This document shows, piece after piece, positions 29,830 through 39,534 of a stretch of 64,000 nucleotides of DNA. Position 1 is the stretch's first letter; each line of letters starts with the position of its first letter. Origin of the DNA: Dehalococcoidia bacterium. GTDB lineage: Bacteria; Chloroflexota; Dehalococcoidia; Lucifugimonadales; Lucifugimonadaceae. The stretch is from contig DUCO01000040.1 of assembly GCA_012959765.1 (NCBI GenBank), forward strand, positions 124,001-188,000. Direction: 5' to 3'. The position numbers were made by a program, and so were the translations under genes. The notes under the pieces are model-generated. The model was not told the origin of the DNA. It did not search any database and saw only the letters and a program-made list of their open reading frames with translations.

Positions 29830-31047
29830 TTAGGGACCGAATTCATTGACTCCGAAGGTCACGGTGTATATCGCCAGACCTTCGGAGTTAGTTTTTAACT
29901 TGAGTTCGTGTTTGCCAAATTCAGGCAGTTCGACGAGCTGGTAGAGACGGGTTTCCTCGATAACGAGCACAGTGTTGCCGTTATCGTTCCAAGTGATATC
30001 TGATCCTGCCTCATCAGGCGTAAGCGGATGACCATCGAGTTCGACTATGAGATTACGCCCCGGTGTAGTCCTGCCCAGAACAGCGTTGACGGCGGTCGCA
30101 AAGAACTCGAACACCAGATGTGCGAATTCGTCACCACTACCCTGCCCGCTAATGATCGACGTCTCGCTGTTGATCCACTGCCCGTCCAGGAAGTACTGCC
30201 CGTGACGCCGCGTACCGTCGTCTACATAATTGACGCGGGCGTCTGGCGACTCGTAGTAGGCGTCTTGGCCGGCATAGAGACCGTCGGACAGGTAGCTGTT
30301 CGCATAACCGCCGTAGAGTTCTCGAGTAACCGTGTGTGCGCCACCCGAGCGATCGAGGGCATCGACATCTGACCACGCAACGGCAGCAAGATCGCTGCCG
30401 CTTGCTTTCAGTCTTTCCCGAATTATCGCTTCGGTTTCTTGATACCCACCCTCGCCAAAATGCCTGAAAACAACTTCGCCAGTGTGATCGATCAGGTATT
30501 TAGAAGGCCAGAAGTGGTTCCCGTACTTGTCCCAGGTCTGCTTTTCGCTATCGAGCACTATCGGATATTCGAGTTCATATCGATTTACTGCCGCCTGTAC
30601 GTTTGCGGGCAGTTTTTCGAACTCAAATTCCGGTGAATGTACGCCAATCACTGTGAGGCCGTTGTCGGCGTAAAGATCGTGCCAGGCCAACAGATATGGG
30701 AACGTGCGGACACAGTTCACACAGGTGTAGGTCCAGAAATCTAGGAGCACTACTCGACCCGACTCGGTCAGTTGGCTGATAGCTAGCGGGTCGGAATTGA
30801 TCCAGCCGTCTAGTCCGACAAGTTCCAGATCTTCAAGTATGAACGGTTCGGGCTGGCCAATAATCGCAAACTCGTTGCCCGGCGGGGTCGCTGTGGCAGT
30901 AGGTGGTAGAACACCGGCGCTGCTTGAGCTGTCGGACGATTGTTGCCCCGGCGCCGAATTTTCACCACAGCCAACTATCAATGCAACCGAAACCATTGCG
31001 CTCACGAGCAGAACGCCAGCTATGTTGAGTGCGAATCGATGCTTCAC
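29830..31047 (-). CDS. Redoxin/TlpA-like lipoprotein with DipZ-type C-terminal domain
   Basis: Lipobox VALIVGC; LLDFWTYTCVNCVRTFPYLLAWHDLYADNGLTVIGVHSPEFEFEK. Confidence 0.85.
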   Translation of the reverse strand: MKHRFALNIAGVLLVSAMVSVALIVGCGENSAPGQQSSDSSSSAGVLPPTATATPPGNEFAIIGQPEPFILEDLELVGLDGWINSDPLAISQLTESGRVVLLDFWTYTCVNCVRTFPYLLAWHDLYADNGLTVIGVHSPEFEFEKLPANVQAAVNRYELEYPIVLDSEKQTWDKYGNHFWPSKYLIDHTGEVVFRHFGEGGYQETEAIIRERLKASGSDLAAVAWSDVDALDRSGGAHTVTRELYGGYANSYLSDGLYAGQDAYYESPDARVNYVDDGTRRHGQYFLDGQWINSETSIISGQGSGDEFAHLVFEFFATAVNAVLGRTTPGRNLIVELDGHPLTPDEAGSDITWNDNGNTVLVIEETRLYQLVELPEFGKHELKLKTNSEGLAIYTVTFGVNEFGP

Positions 31048-31184
31048 GCGGAATTCCAGCCTGGTTCACGAACCCGGTCAATCACACGAAACGGGTTTTG
31101 CGTGTGAATTGAATGGTACGCAACCGGCCGTTCAGCCGTGAATACGACTTAAATTCGTATACCGACTTATCAACAAGTAAAAAG

Positions 31185-31320
31185 GCTAGAGTTCAGGCTC
31201 GATAATTTCGAGCACCTCTTTGATGTCGATGTCTGTCAGCTTCTGAGTTCTGCCGCTCGGCCACAGAATCTCGACTTCTTGGATCTCGTCGTGATCGCCA
31301 ATTCCATCGGTACCTCGATT
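31185..31320 (-). pseudogene. Remnant of an ASPIC/UnbV-domain (CRTAC1-like) gene
   Basis: Minus-strand translation NRGTDGIGDHDEIQEVEILWPSGRTQKLTDIDIKEVLEIIEPEL*, similar to the C-terminus of 45167..48388; stop immediately upstream in frame. Confidence 0.7.
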
Positions 31321-31535
31321 TTTTTACGCACGGTCGGATTCGTGCAGGGTGACCAAGCCGGACTTATTGTGTACGAGACGGTGCGATTCAGGCGAATTTT
31401 AAGTTATTTCGCGTGAATGCAGTCTTGTTCGGTTACGGCTATCGAAGGTGGGTTGTCACCGATTGGTGCGAACAAACTAATGCCATTCGTGCGTTCAATC
31501 GGCAGCAAACGGCAGCAATCGGTTCAGTTGTGAAT

Positions 31536-32438
31536 CTAGGACCCCGGTACAGCGAAATCGGTCAGGAATTCGGCCTTGCCTTGAATATCGAGCTTCACCC
31601 GGTAAAGATCGCCGCCCCTGTAGGTGTCCATCTTGAACCCCGGTGGTTCCATTCCAGTTGGCGTGGAGTCACCGGTTCCGAACGCCGCAGTTGTTACGTA
31701 AAGCTCGTTCAGGTCTTTGCCACCGAACATCGCCGATGAAGTTTGCGCCGCTGCTATTTCTACGCGCCGCTCCTCCTTGCCGTCGGGGTCGAAACGAACC
31801 ACTGCACCGCCATACCAGATCGCCGACCAGACAAAGCCTTCCGCATCGACAGTCATGCCATCGGGGATGCCCCAGTCTTCAGGAATCGAAGTGAAAACAC
31901 GTTTGTTCGTGATCGCACCGGTAGTTGGATTGTGATCCCACTTGTAGATTTTGTGCACCGGCGAATCGGTGGAGTAGAAAGTTTTGAGATCGGGAGAAAA
32001 TCCCATTCCATTGCACAATGCCAGGCCATCGTCGATTATCTCGGCTGTTCCGTCTGGCTTGAACCGGAACAGCGTGCAGGAATCGAGATGCCCACTTCCG
32101 CCATACATGCTGCCATCGGGGCCAACTGAAATATCGTTGAGCTTGATCGGACGACCGTCGACGTCGCCACGATGTAGCCATGTGAAATCATCGTCGGAGT
32201 TCCACAACTGAACGCCTTCCCATGTGCCTACGGCCAACCCGCCCTGCTTGTTCCGGGTTACTCCGGCAATGTTGTATCCCTCGTGCAACAGGTTGTTTTC
32301 ACCGGTAGCGGGATCGTAGTTCCAGAACTTTCCACCCTGAATATCGATCCAGTAAAGCGTTTGTGAATCGACATCCCACACCGGGCCTTCACCGACCATG
32401 GCGTTTTCAGCTGCGAGTTTCTCTACCTCGTATCCCAT
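31536..32438 (-). CDS. SMP-30/gluconolactonase/LRE family protein (third paralog)
   Basis: GEGPVWDVDSQTLYWIDIQGGKFWNYDP, CNGMGFSPDLKTFYSTDS, IPDGMTVDAEGFVWSA. Confidence 0.92.
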   Translation of the reverse strand: MGYEVEKLAAENAMVGEGPVWDVDSQTLYWIDIQGGKFWNYDPATGENNLLHEGYNIAGVTRNKQGGLAVGTWEGVQLWNSDDDFTWLHRGDVDGRPIKLNDISVGPDGSMYGGSGHLDSCTLFRFKPDGTAEIIDDGLALCNGMGFSPDLKTFYSTDSPVHKIYKWDHNPTTGAITNKRVFTSIPEDWGIPDGMTVDAEGFVWSAIWYGGAVVRFDPDGKEERRVEIAAAQTSSAMFGGKDLNELYVTTAAFGTGDSTPTGMEPPGFKMDTYRGGDLYRVKLDIQGKAEFLTDFAVPGS

Positions 32439-32655
32439 TGATTTCTCCTGTGGCCAGCCCGTTGGCACCGCAGTGGCGCCAATTGTAAAACGTGTGTGTT
32501 CGTTGAGTGGTTCGTCAGTCTAACTGAAAATTGAGTCGAATCATGTTTCGTGACTTGCCCCAGAATCCACGCGCAAACGGGTATTTATGGTTTATATTTC
32601 CGCTCGAAAGCATATTTTAATATTCACGACTCACCGTAATGAGCAGGATTCAGTA

Positions 32656-34143
32656 ATGACATCTGATGTTTACTTCATGGACGCCCGAAGTGATTCGGCC
32701 GATACAAGCCTGATCGCGAAGACCACAACCGTGTTCGATGCGGCGGGACTCGACAAGCTGATATCGCCCGGCGATGTGGTGGCTATCAAGCTGCATTGTG
32801 GTGAGTGGAACTCGAGCGCTTATCTACGCCCGGTCTACGCTCGAGCTATTGCCGACCGGGTAAAAGAACTCGGTGGACGACCGTTTGTTTGCGACACGAC
32901 AACGCTTACGTACAGCCCGTTTTCAACCCGAGCAACCGAGTTGGATCTGCTTCAGACGGCGGAACGAAACGGTTATTCATCTGCAGTGCTGGGTTGCCCG
33001 TTCATCGTGGCTGACGGCTTTGTTGGAACGAGCGACTACCGAGTCGACATTCCAGAGGGCTACCTGCTCAAAGAAGCGTATGTAGCCCAGGCGATCGCGG
33101 CTGCGGACGTTCTGATTGCACTTACCCACTTCAAGGGACACGGCATGGGCGTGATCGGTGGGGCGTTGAAGAACCTGGGCATTGGGGGACAGTCGAAGCG
33201 CGGCAAGTTCAATGTGCACATGGGCGGTCACCCGAAATATGGTGTCGGAGCCGCGGTGAAATTCAACGAGGATTTCGTCGTTGACAAAGAGGCCGACCAC
33301 GAATGGGAACTGATCGAACAGGCGTGTCCAATTGGTCTTTTCGAGATACAGGAAGACAACACGATCAAGTGGGATCGAGACAAGTGCATGACCTGCCTTG
33401 GTTGTCTCGGAGTTATGAACCCCAGAGGTATTTTCGAGCCGAGCCAGATGCTGTTCGACGCCACCGATATTGCAATTGGCGACGCAGCGCTCGGCGTTGT
33501 TAAAACTGTTCCAAAGGTTGGGTTCGTGACGCTGGCGATCGACGTTTCGCCAAAATGTGACTGTGCCGGATTCTCCGACACTCCTATCGTTCCGAACCTT
33601 GGCGTATTTGCCAGCACCGACCCGGTGGCGATCGACCAGGCGTGTGTCGACGCTGTCACGGAATCACCCGGCCTCCCGGGCTCACTCAGCGAAGAGATGG
33701 GCGTTGACGAAGCCGGCGAGCGAAAGTTCGATCTGGCAGGAGCCGCTATCGAAGGGCTATCCGAGCAAACGACTATCAACACAGCCGTCGTGAACGGGCT
33801 TGGCTCACGTGACTACGAACTGCACCATGTCGAGCCGGTTGGTAGAGAAAAATTCAGGTTCCCCTACGACGAGCGACCCACTCGACAGCGATTTGCTCGC
33901 ATGTTCGAGAAGTTCCAGCCGTTCCCGTTCGACCGACACGATGGTCATGGCTACGACAGGCTGCCTGAAGTAGATATTGAAGCTGTGAAGCCGCACGACG
34001 GGCCTACAGTTGGAACGCACTCGCACGCCGCGTATCACGGTGACGGCACGAGTCATGGTCCCAACGGACACGGTGCACCTGAGAATCAGTGGCACCCGGG
34101 CGAAGAGGGCACGCGTTCCCACTCGACCACGCACGATCATTAA
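32656..34143 (+). CDS. DUF362-domain iron-sulfur protein with His-rich C-terminal tail
   Basis: VAIKLHCGEWNSSAYLRPVYARAIADRVKELGG, DVLIALTHFKGHGMGVIGGALKNLGIG, DKCMTCLGC; tail GTHSHAAYHGDGTSHGPNGHGAPENQWHPGEEGTRSHSTTHDH. Confidence 0.85.
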   Translation: MTSDVYFMDARSDSADTSLIAKTTTVFDAAGLDKLISPGDVVAIKLHCGEWNSSAYLRPVYARAIADRVKELGGRPFVCDTTTLTYSPFSTRATELDLLQTAERNGYSSAVLGCPFIVADGFVGTSDYRVDIPEGYLLKEAYVAQAIAAADVLIALTHFKGHGMGVIGGALKNLGIGGQSKRGKFNVHMGGHPKYGVGAAVKFNEDFVVDKEADHEWELIEQACPIGLFEIQEDNTIKWDRDKCMTCLGCLGVMNPRGIFEPSQMLFDATDIAIGDAALGVVKTVPKVGFVTLAIDVSPKCDCAGFSDTPIVPNLGVFASTDPVAIDQACVDAVTESPGLPGSLSEEMGVDEAGERKFDLAGAAIEGLSEQTTINTAVVNGLGSRDYELHHVEPVGREKFRFPYDERPTRQRFARMFEKFQPFPFDRHDGHGYDRLPEVDIEAVKPHDGPTVGTHSHAAYHGDGTSHGPNGHGAPENQWHPGEEGTRSHSTTHDH

Positions 34144-34193
34144 CCGAATTCAAACGCAAATCAACTTAGTAAATTCAGGAGAACTACCGAAAA

Positions 34194-34454
34194 ATGCCAA
34201 GAGGACAGGACCTGCTCGATGAGGCGATATCGCTAATCACAAAAGCGGGACAAAGCGATCTCGCGGATCGACTTACCGCTCAGCGTGAAAAATTCTTTTT
34301 CAAGTCACTTGCCGGCGTTCCGCTCGCGAACAAAGTGAAAAAGGCAGGGACCGCGCTTAGCGGTGATGGTTCGGATGCCAACGTTATGGCGGTCGAAACG
34401 CTGGTCGCTGAAATCGAGGACAAGGCCGACGCACCGGGGACAGTCCTCACCTAA
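34194..34454 (+). CDS. Small hypothetical protein (86 aa)
   Basis: Intact ORF between two co-directional genes. Confidence 0.5.
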   Translation: MPRGQDLLDEAISLITKAGQSDLADRLTAQREKFFFKSLAGVPLANKVKKAGTALSGDGSDANVMAVETLVAEIEDKADAPGTVLT

Positions 34455-35320
34455 TGGCAGTAGTTCTGGTTACGGGTGGCGCAGGGAGCATGGGCCGGTT
34501 GGTCTGTGCTCGTCTAGCTGCCGACACACGCACGGTTCGGGCGTTCGATCTGCACACAGCCGACTTCGCTGGGTTGCCAGACGGTGTGAAGGCGCTGCCG
34601 GGCGATCTTACGTCGCCAACCGATGTTGCTGCGGCCCTGAAAGGCGTCGATGCGGTTGTGCACTTGGCTGCGATATTGCCTCCGGTTGCCGATCAGCAGA
34701 TCGAGCTGGCTCAGCGGGTGAACGTTGGAGGCACGCGGATCATTGTCGACCAGATGAAGATCAAAGCGCCTAACGCACGGCTAGTATTCAGCTCTTCGGT
34801 CAGCGTTTATGGCGCACCTGAAGGTTCTGATGAAGTGGTTACTTCGCACAGCTACGACCCCGACGACAACTACGCGAAGACCAAGGCCGAGTCGGAGCAG
34901 ATCGTGGTTAATTCGGGACTGGATTCGTGCGTGCTGCGAATATCTGGGGTTTCGATTCCGGTGTTTCAGGAGCCGCCTGCTGAATGGCCTTTCCTGCCCG
35001 ATCAGCAGATCGAGTTTGTGCATCGTGACGACGCTGTGAACGCGATTGTTGCGGGGGTGACGGCTGAGTTAAGCGATTCGACCCGGATCGTCAATGTGAG
35101 TGGCGGGGCTACCTGGCGTATGACCGGCAAACAGTACGTCACTGACTATTTTGGAATGATTGAAGTCGGCATGGAAGACGCTGTTTACCAGTCGGAGTCG
35201 GGGCATTTTTCGTGGTACTCCGATGAGGGTGGCAACGCGGCGCTCGGATATCAGCAGAACCCGTATGCGACGTATCTTGCGCAGCTTCAGGGCGATATCG
35301 ATCGACTGATGGAGGAGTAG
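34454..35320 (+). CDS. NAD-dependent epimerase/dehydratase (SDR extended family)
   Basis: VLVTGGAGSMGRLVCARLA, VDAVVHLAAILPP, VFSSSVSVYGAP, YAKTKAESEQIV. Confidence 0.9.
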   Translation: MAVVLVTGGAGSMGRLVCARLAADTRTVRAFDLHTADFAGLPDGVKALPGDLTSPTDVAAALKGVDAVVHLAAILPPVADQQIELAQRVNVGGTRIIVDQMKIKAPNARLVFSSSVSVYGAPEGSDEVVTSHSYDPDDNYAKTKAESEQIVVNSGLDSCVLRISGVSIPVFQEPPAEWPFLPDQQIEFVHRDDAVNAIVAGVTAELSDSTRIVNVSGGATWRMTGKQYVTDYFGMIEVGMEDAVYQSESGHFSWYSDEGGNAALGYQQNPYATYLAQLQGDIDRLMEE

Positions 35321-35329
35321 GGGTTCTCT

Positions 35330-35425
35330 ATTTCCCGACTCGTACGGAGGGATCTTCGGTGGGCGGCCGGTGGTGTGCATCGCGAAGTGAGCGCGTCCCC
35401 ACACCAGATCCTTTTTTTCTGGGAG
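35330..35425. repeat. Inverted pair of the dispersed GATCC...GGAAAT repeat (copies C1 inverted, C2 direct)
   Basis: 35330..35358 reverse complement reads GAAGATCCCTCCGTACGAGTCGGGAAATA; 35391..35425 reads GCGCGTCCCCACACCAGATCC. Confidence 0.5.
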
Positions 35426-35429
35426 AAAG

Positions 35430-35858
35430 TCAAACGACTTCGAGCAAGGTCCAGCCAAATACGAGTAGCCCGACGAACAGCAGGATGCCCCCGGCGGCTA
35501 TCAGTGGATCGGCAAGCGAGGTTTTGTACATGCTCTGGCCGGAGAATCGCAAAACCAATCCGGCAACGACGAACCACAGGCTCAGCTTTTGAGGGAGTGA
35601 ATATCGAATCGAACTGATGAAAAATCGAGGGACGACGTGGTAGGCGAATCCCATGATGAACAGGCCTGCCCAGCCGAACAGTTGAGCCACGCCGTGCGAC
35701 TGCGAGTGGGTGACCCATGTAAGGCTTCATTCAATGCCAAGTAACGGCATGATCAGTATCGCGGCGCCGGTGGAAAAACCCAGCACGATGGCGATGATCA
35801 GTGAAGCTCGAATGAACGGACGATAGAGTCGTTGTAACGACCAGCCCTCAGATGTCAT
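35430..35858 (-). pseudogene. NnrS-like short membrane protein interrupted by an in-frame TGA
   Basis: MTSEGWSLQRLYRPFIRASLIIAIVLGFSTGAAILIMPLLGIE*SLTWVTHSQSHGVAQLFGWAGLFIMGFAYHVVPRFF; TGA at 35727..35729. Confidence 0.6.
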
Positions 35859-35923
35859 ATCTCAAGTCTGAGGATACCCGCTTACTCACGAAATCGAAAA
35901 GCGTGATGGGAGTGTGAGTCCGC

Positions 35924-37261
35924 TCAACTCACCTGAAGTACTGCGGAAGGCAGTGGCCCGCCGAACAGGATGTCTTGAAGCGTGCGCATTGCGTGATCAC
36001 TGGAAAAGCAGTCCGGGTACATTTCGCGCATTTCGCTGAACGATTTCTGGCCGAACAGCACCCGTAGAAAAGTGAGATCGTGGTAGTTGGCGCTGGCGTC
36101 TTTGCGGTCGATAAATCCGGTCGAGATTGCCGACTTCAGCTTCCCCTGTTCGAAGGTCATCTGTAGGCCATCTTTGTAAAACGAAATTCTCACTTCGCCC
36201 GACCAGCCACTCATTTCGGATTCGGCGAGTCGAGTCTCGAACAACGGAGTCAGGTGGGTGACGAGCTTGCCGATATCGGCGACTCTCACGTACCAGGCAT
36301 ATGGCTTCTTCTCCACGCCGAGCGGCTCTCGATACATGCGGTAGAGCGGGTGGTTTTGTCCGAACGAAAATTCGAACATTTCAGCTCTGATTTCGCCTTC
36401 GAACTTGAACCGTTTACCGAGATTCTGCAGGTCGATCAGTAACGACTTCGAAGCGTCAAGCCAGTTGATCGACTTGTCGATTTCAAATAGGTCGACTCTT
36501 ATCCCGCGGTTATCGTTCTTTTCAAGACCGTACATGTACACGCCGACCGGCTTGCCGTCTTTCTCAAGAATTCGGGCACGCCAATTCCAGGCGCTGCCTT
36601 CGCTCCGTTTGAACAGTTCGGTCTCGAAGATTTTCGGGTTTCGAACGACTGTGACAAATGCTCGGTCATGGATGTTTTTGTAAATGTCAGAAATGAACTG
36701 GGCATCCGATCGTTCTGCGTCACGAGCCGTGAAAGGGAGTTTTTCATCGTCTTTAAGCGACACCTGTTTGAGCAAATCCAACGAAGTCATGCTTCCGCCG
36801 TAGGCATCGATCGCTAGCTCGTACCCGAACTGCCTGTAATAGTTAGGAATGCCGAGAATCGTATTGAAGAGTTGGCCTCGATCAGCTGACCATTGGTGCA
36901 TCAAGTCGAACTGCTCACGAACGAGTCCACGTCGACGATAGTCGGGGTGGGTTCCGACGATCTCTGGCATGCCCATAGGGGTGTCGATTCCACCGATATT
37001 CCATACCTGTAACATCAGGCAAATGGTGGAAACTATCTGCTTGGTTGAGGTGTCTTCGACGACGGTGAAATCAGATGGGCTGATCGCGTCGTTGTAACCG
37101 GCGAATAGATCGGCAGTCCAGGCTGCTACATCGTCACTCGGTTCGTTTTTCTCAGGATTTCCGTGGACAAGTCGGTTTAGTTCGACCGTCTGTTCAGCGT
37201 CATCGATGGTCGCTGTTCGCAGAACGAGGTTGTCATCGATTTGGATTATTTCGGAGGGCAA
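35924..37261 (-). CDS. GNAT-family N-acetyltransferase (Eis-like)
   Basis: MPEIVGTHPDYRRRGLVREQFDLMHQWSADRG...ILGIPNYYRQFGYE. Confidence 0.8.
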   Translation of the reverse strand: MPSEIIQIDDNLVLRTATIDDAEQTVELNRLVHGNPEKNEPSDDVAAWTADLFAGYNDAISPSDFTVVEDTSTKQIVSTICLMLQVWNIGGIDTPMGMPEIVGTHPDYRRRGLVREQFDLMHQWSADRGQLFNTILGIPNYYRQFGYELAIDAYGGSMTSLDLLKQVSLKDDEKLPFTARDAERSDAQFISDIYKNIHDRAFVTVVRNPKIFETELFKRSEGSAWNWRARILEKDGKPVGVYMYGLEKNDNRGIRVDLFEIDKSINWLDASKSLLIDLQNLGKRFKFEGEIRAEMFEFSFGQNHPLYRMYREPLGVEKKPYAWYVRVADIGKLVTHLTPLFETRLAESEMSGWSGEVRISFYKDGLQMTFEQGKLKSAISTGFIDRKDASANYHDLTFLRVLFGQKSFSEMREMYPDCFSSDHAMRTLQDILFGGPLPSAVLQVS

Positions 37262-37420
37262 TTTTTGAGGTACCTTCAGGCTGGCTCGCGGTGAGGGCTG
37301 GATGATGCGGTCAGTATTGCATCGTTTGGTAGTAGTCGAGGGGCGTCTGGCGTAACAGTTTTTTGTGATGGGTTGGTGCTGGCGACTCCTCTACGAACCC
37401 CAATCGCAAACTCAGGAAAC

Positions 37421-37628
37421 TGTCATTTTGAACTTGATTCAGAATAGCGTGAGAGCCGCGTTGATCGTTCGCCGTACGCTGGATCACTAAACTGCCTCAC
37501 GTCTTTCGAGGTCCTGAATCAAGTTCAGGATGACGGTGTGGCTTTCAGACGGTGGAGAAGTGCTGCCCTTGCGCGGACGAAACGCTGCAAGGGGGGAGAA
37601 ATATCCTGAAATAAATTCAGGATGACAG
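37421..37628. repeat. Three copies of a GTCATCCTGAACTTGATTCAGGA-type dispersed repeat
   Basis: 37421..37445 TGTCATTTTGAACTTGATTCAGAAT (inverted), 37511..37534 GTCCTGAATCAAGTTCAGGATGAC, 37604..37628 TCCTGAAATAAATTCAGGATGACAG. Confidence 0.8.
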
Positions 37629-37651
37629 TTTGCGGACTCCTCAAATCCGTT

Positions 37652-38389
37652 CTAACTCACCGGTGCCGCGATCGTGATTCGAATCGATGGCTCATCGCCG
37701 GTTGTTGTGGTCGCGTAGGTTTTGCCCTGCTCGATGAACACTACGTCGCCGGGACCCACGGATACGGAGTCCTCGCCGTCTATCGCCCATTCGACCTGAC
37801 CCTGAAGCAGAACCCACCAGCGATTTTCATCGGCATGGGATGTCGACTCAGAAGCAGTTCCTGGCATTTCGTGGGTGTACGTGGCGTAGTTGCGGTTGTC
37901 GGAAACAGCTGCTTCAACCCAGTTGGAAGAAGTGCCGTTGCGTTCGATTAGCGAGCTAAGTTTTGTGTGAACTAGATTCGGGTTGGTTTGGCCTTCATCG
38001 ACAGGTATCAAACGACACGGAGCGACGCCCTTGATGTCGTGATTACTGTCGGGATGGGTAATACCGAATCGAATCGCCTGAGTGCCTTCTTTGGGCTGGA
38101 TATCGTGGGCGAATCCGGCGGGAGCCATGATGATGTCGCCCCACTCAGATAACACAGGCTCGTACTGTCCGATTTGCCACTGAGTCCGACCATCCAGCGC
38201 AATCCAAAACTCGTTGAAGTCGGGGTGGATGTGCGGGTCTGGCGGGGTTCCCGGAGGTCCTGAAATCCACACGGCGCGGTTGCGGCCGTCTTCAAGCAGA
38301 ACTTCAGCCCAGCGTTCGCCTTCTCCGTGACGCCCCATGGTGTCGGAATGTCGGGAGATTCTTCGATTCATCTTCGTTTCGGTTGTCAT
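37652..38389 (-). CDS. Cupin-domain protein
   Basis: PHIHPDFNEFWIALDGRTQWQIGQYEPVLSEWGDIIMAPAGFAHDIQ; second cupin-like part VSVGPGDVVFIEQGKTYATT. Confidence 0.75.
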   Translation of the reverse strand: MTTETKMNRRISRHSDTMGRHGEGERWAEVLLEDGRNRAVWISGPPGTPPDPHIHPDFNEFWIALDGRTQWQIGQYEPVLSEWGDIIMAPAGFAHDIQPKEGTQAIRFGITHPDSNHDIKGVAPCRLIPVDEGQTNPNLVHTKLSSLIERNGTSSNWVEAAVSDNRNYATYTHEMPGTASESTSHADENRWWVLLQGQVEWAIDGEDSVSVGPGDVVFIEQGKTYATTTTGDEPSIRITIAAPVS

Positions 38390-38400
38390 TTGAAAATCCT

Positions 38401-39462
38401 TTAGTTTCCTGCTGCTTGAGTAGCGAGAGCCGCCTGCATCATTGCCCTGGCGTAGCCAACTGTGTAGGCGAATCCGGTGTAAGTCGTTGCCGAAATACCG
38501 TCGAACGGGAACTCGGTGTCGGAGTCGTTTTCGGGTGGGTGTTCGGGGTAGATCAGGCGAGGGTATTTCTGACGAACCAGCTCGCTCATTACGGCGAACA
38601 TGTCGACCTGTCCCTCGTCGATCCAGACCTCGGTGTAATCAAGATTCGGCACCCGTGAAACGACGTTGCGGAAGTGGACGTGGTTGATCTGGTCACGCTC
38701 ACCAAAGTATCGGCACGTCTCGACAGGATCGTGTCCCAGTTCTCGGGTAACTCCGCAGTCAAAAGTAATACCGTTGTAAGGGCTCGGCACAATGTCGACC
38801 AGGCGCTTCCAGCCCTCGATCGTGCTCATTATTTGGCCGTTTCCACGGCTGATAGGCGCCGGCGGGTCGTTCGGGTGCAGTGCGAGCCGCACGTTCGCTT
38901 CTTCAGCGGCTGGCACAACGGCTTTGAGATAGTAAGTAACGTTGTTCCACATCTCGTCCAACGTATGGGCTGTCTGTCCCTGTAACGGCGGAAGGTCTTT
39001 GATGCGATCGTTGTTGAAATCCATCAGACCCGATCCGCCACGACCCGGCACAACTTTGTAGCCTTCGACGATGCGGTGGGCGTAGAAGTTGTACTCCATC
39101 ACCGGCAATCCCTGCCGGCCGGCGACCTGAATGGCTTTGATGATGGTTTCGATATCTTCGTCACGGCCGTCTTCGCCGAACTTCACTCGCTCAGAGGGGT
39201 CGAACATGATGTTGCATAGTTCGAGATCGGCGTCGGCAACACGGTCGATATGACGTTTCAGGTTGTCGTCGGTCCAGGTTTCAAGGTCGCCTGTATCGAG
39301 GCCTGCCATGCTCACGCCCTTGACCCCGAGCTGCTTCACCCGCCTGAGCGTGCGGTCTTCGAGGTCGTTCAGAAATAGCGTGAGAGTTGGGGTTTCGTTC
39401 GACTCGGGCCAGTGTCGCTGTCCCTTGACCGAATCGTGAATTCCCGCTTTGTCGTAAATCAC
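38401..39462 (-). CDS. Mannonate dehydratase-like TIM-barrel protein
   Basis: ANVRLALHPNDPPAPISRGNGQIMSTIEGWKRLVDIV...GITFDCGVTRELG...YPEHPP. Confidence 0.82.
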   Translation of the reverse strand: MIYDKAGIHDSVKGQRHWPESNETPTLTLFLNDLEDRTLRRVKQLGVKGVSMAGLDTGDLETWTDDNLKRHIDRVADADLELCNIMFDPSERVKFGEDGRDEDIETIIKAIQVAGRQGLPVMEYNFYAHRIVEGYKVVPGRGGSGLMDFNNDRIKDLPPLQGQTAHTLDEMWNNVTYYLKAVVPAAEEANVRLALHPNDPPAPISRGNGQIMSTIEGWKRLVDIVPSPYNGITFDCGVTRELGHDPVETCRYFGERDQINHVHFRNVVSRVPNLDYTEVWIDEGQVDMFAVMSELVRQKYPRLIYPEHPPENDSDTEFPFDGISATTYTGFAYTVGYARAMMQAALATQAAGN

Positions 39463-39534
39463 CCGTTAGTTCCTTTTCTCAAGCCCGTCGAATGCCGTGA
39501 TTAATCGAGTATTAAAGCCAACGCGATAAATCGC

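Noticed and set aside
31413-31739. 108-aa plus-strand ORF
   Set aside because: Largely antisense to the SMP-30 gene 31536..32438; no motif
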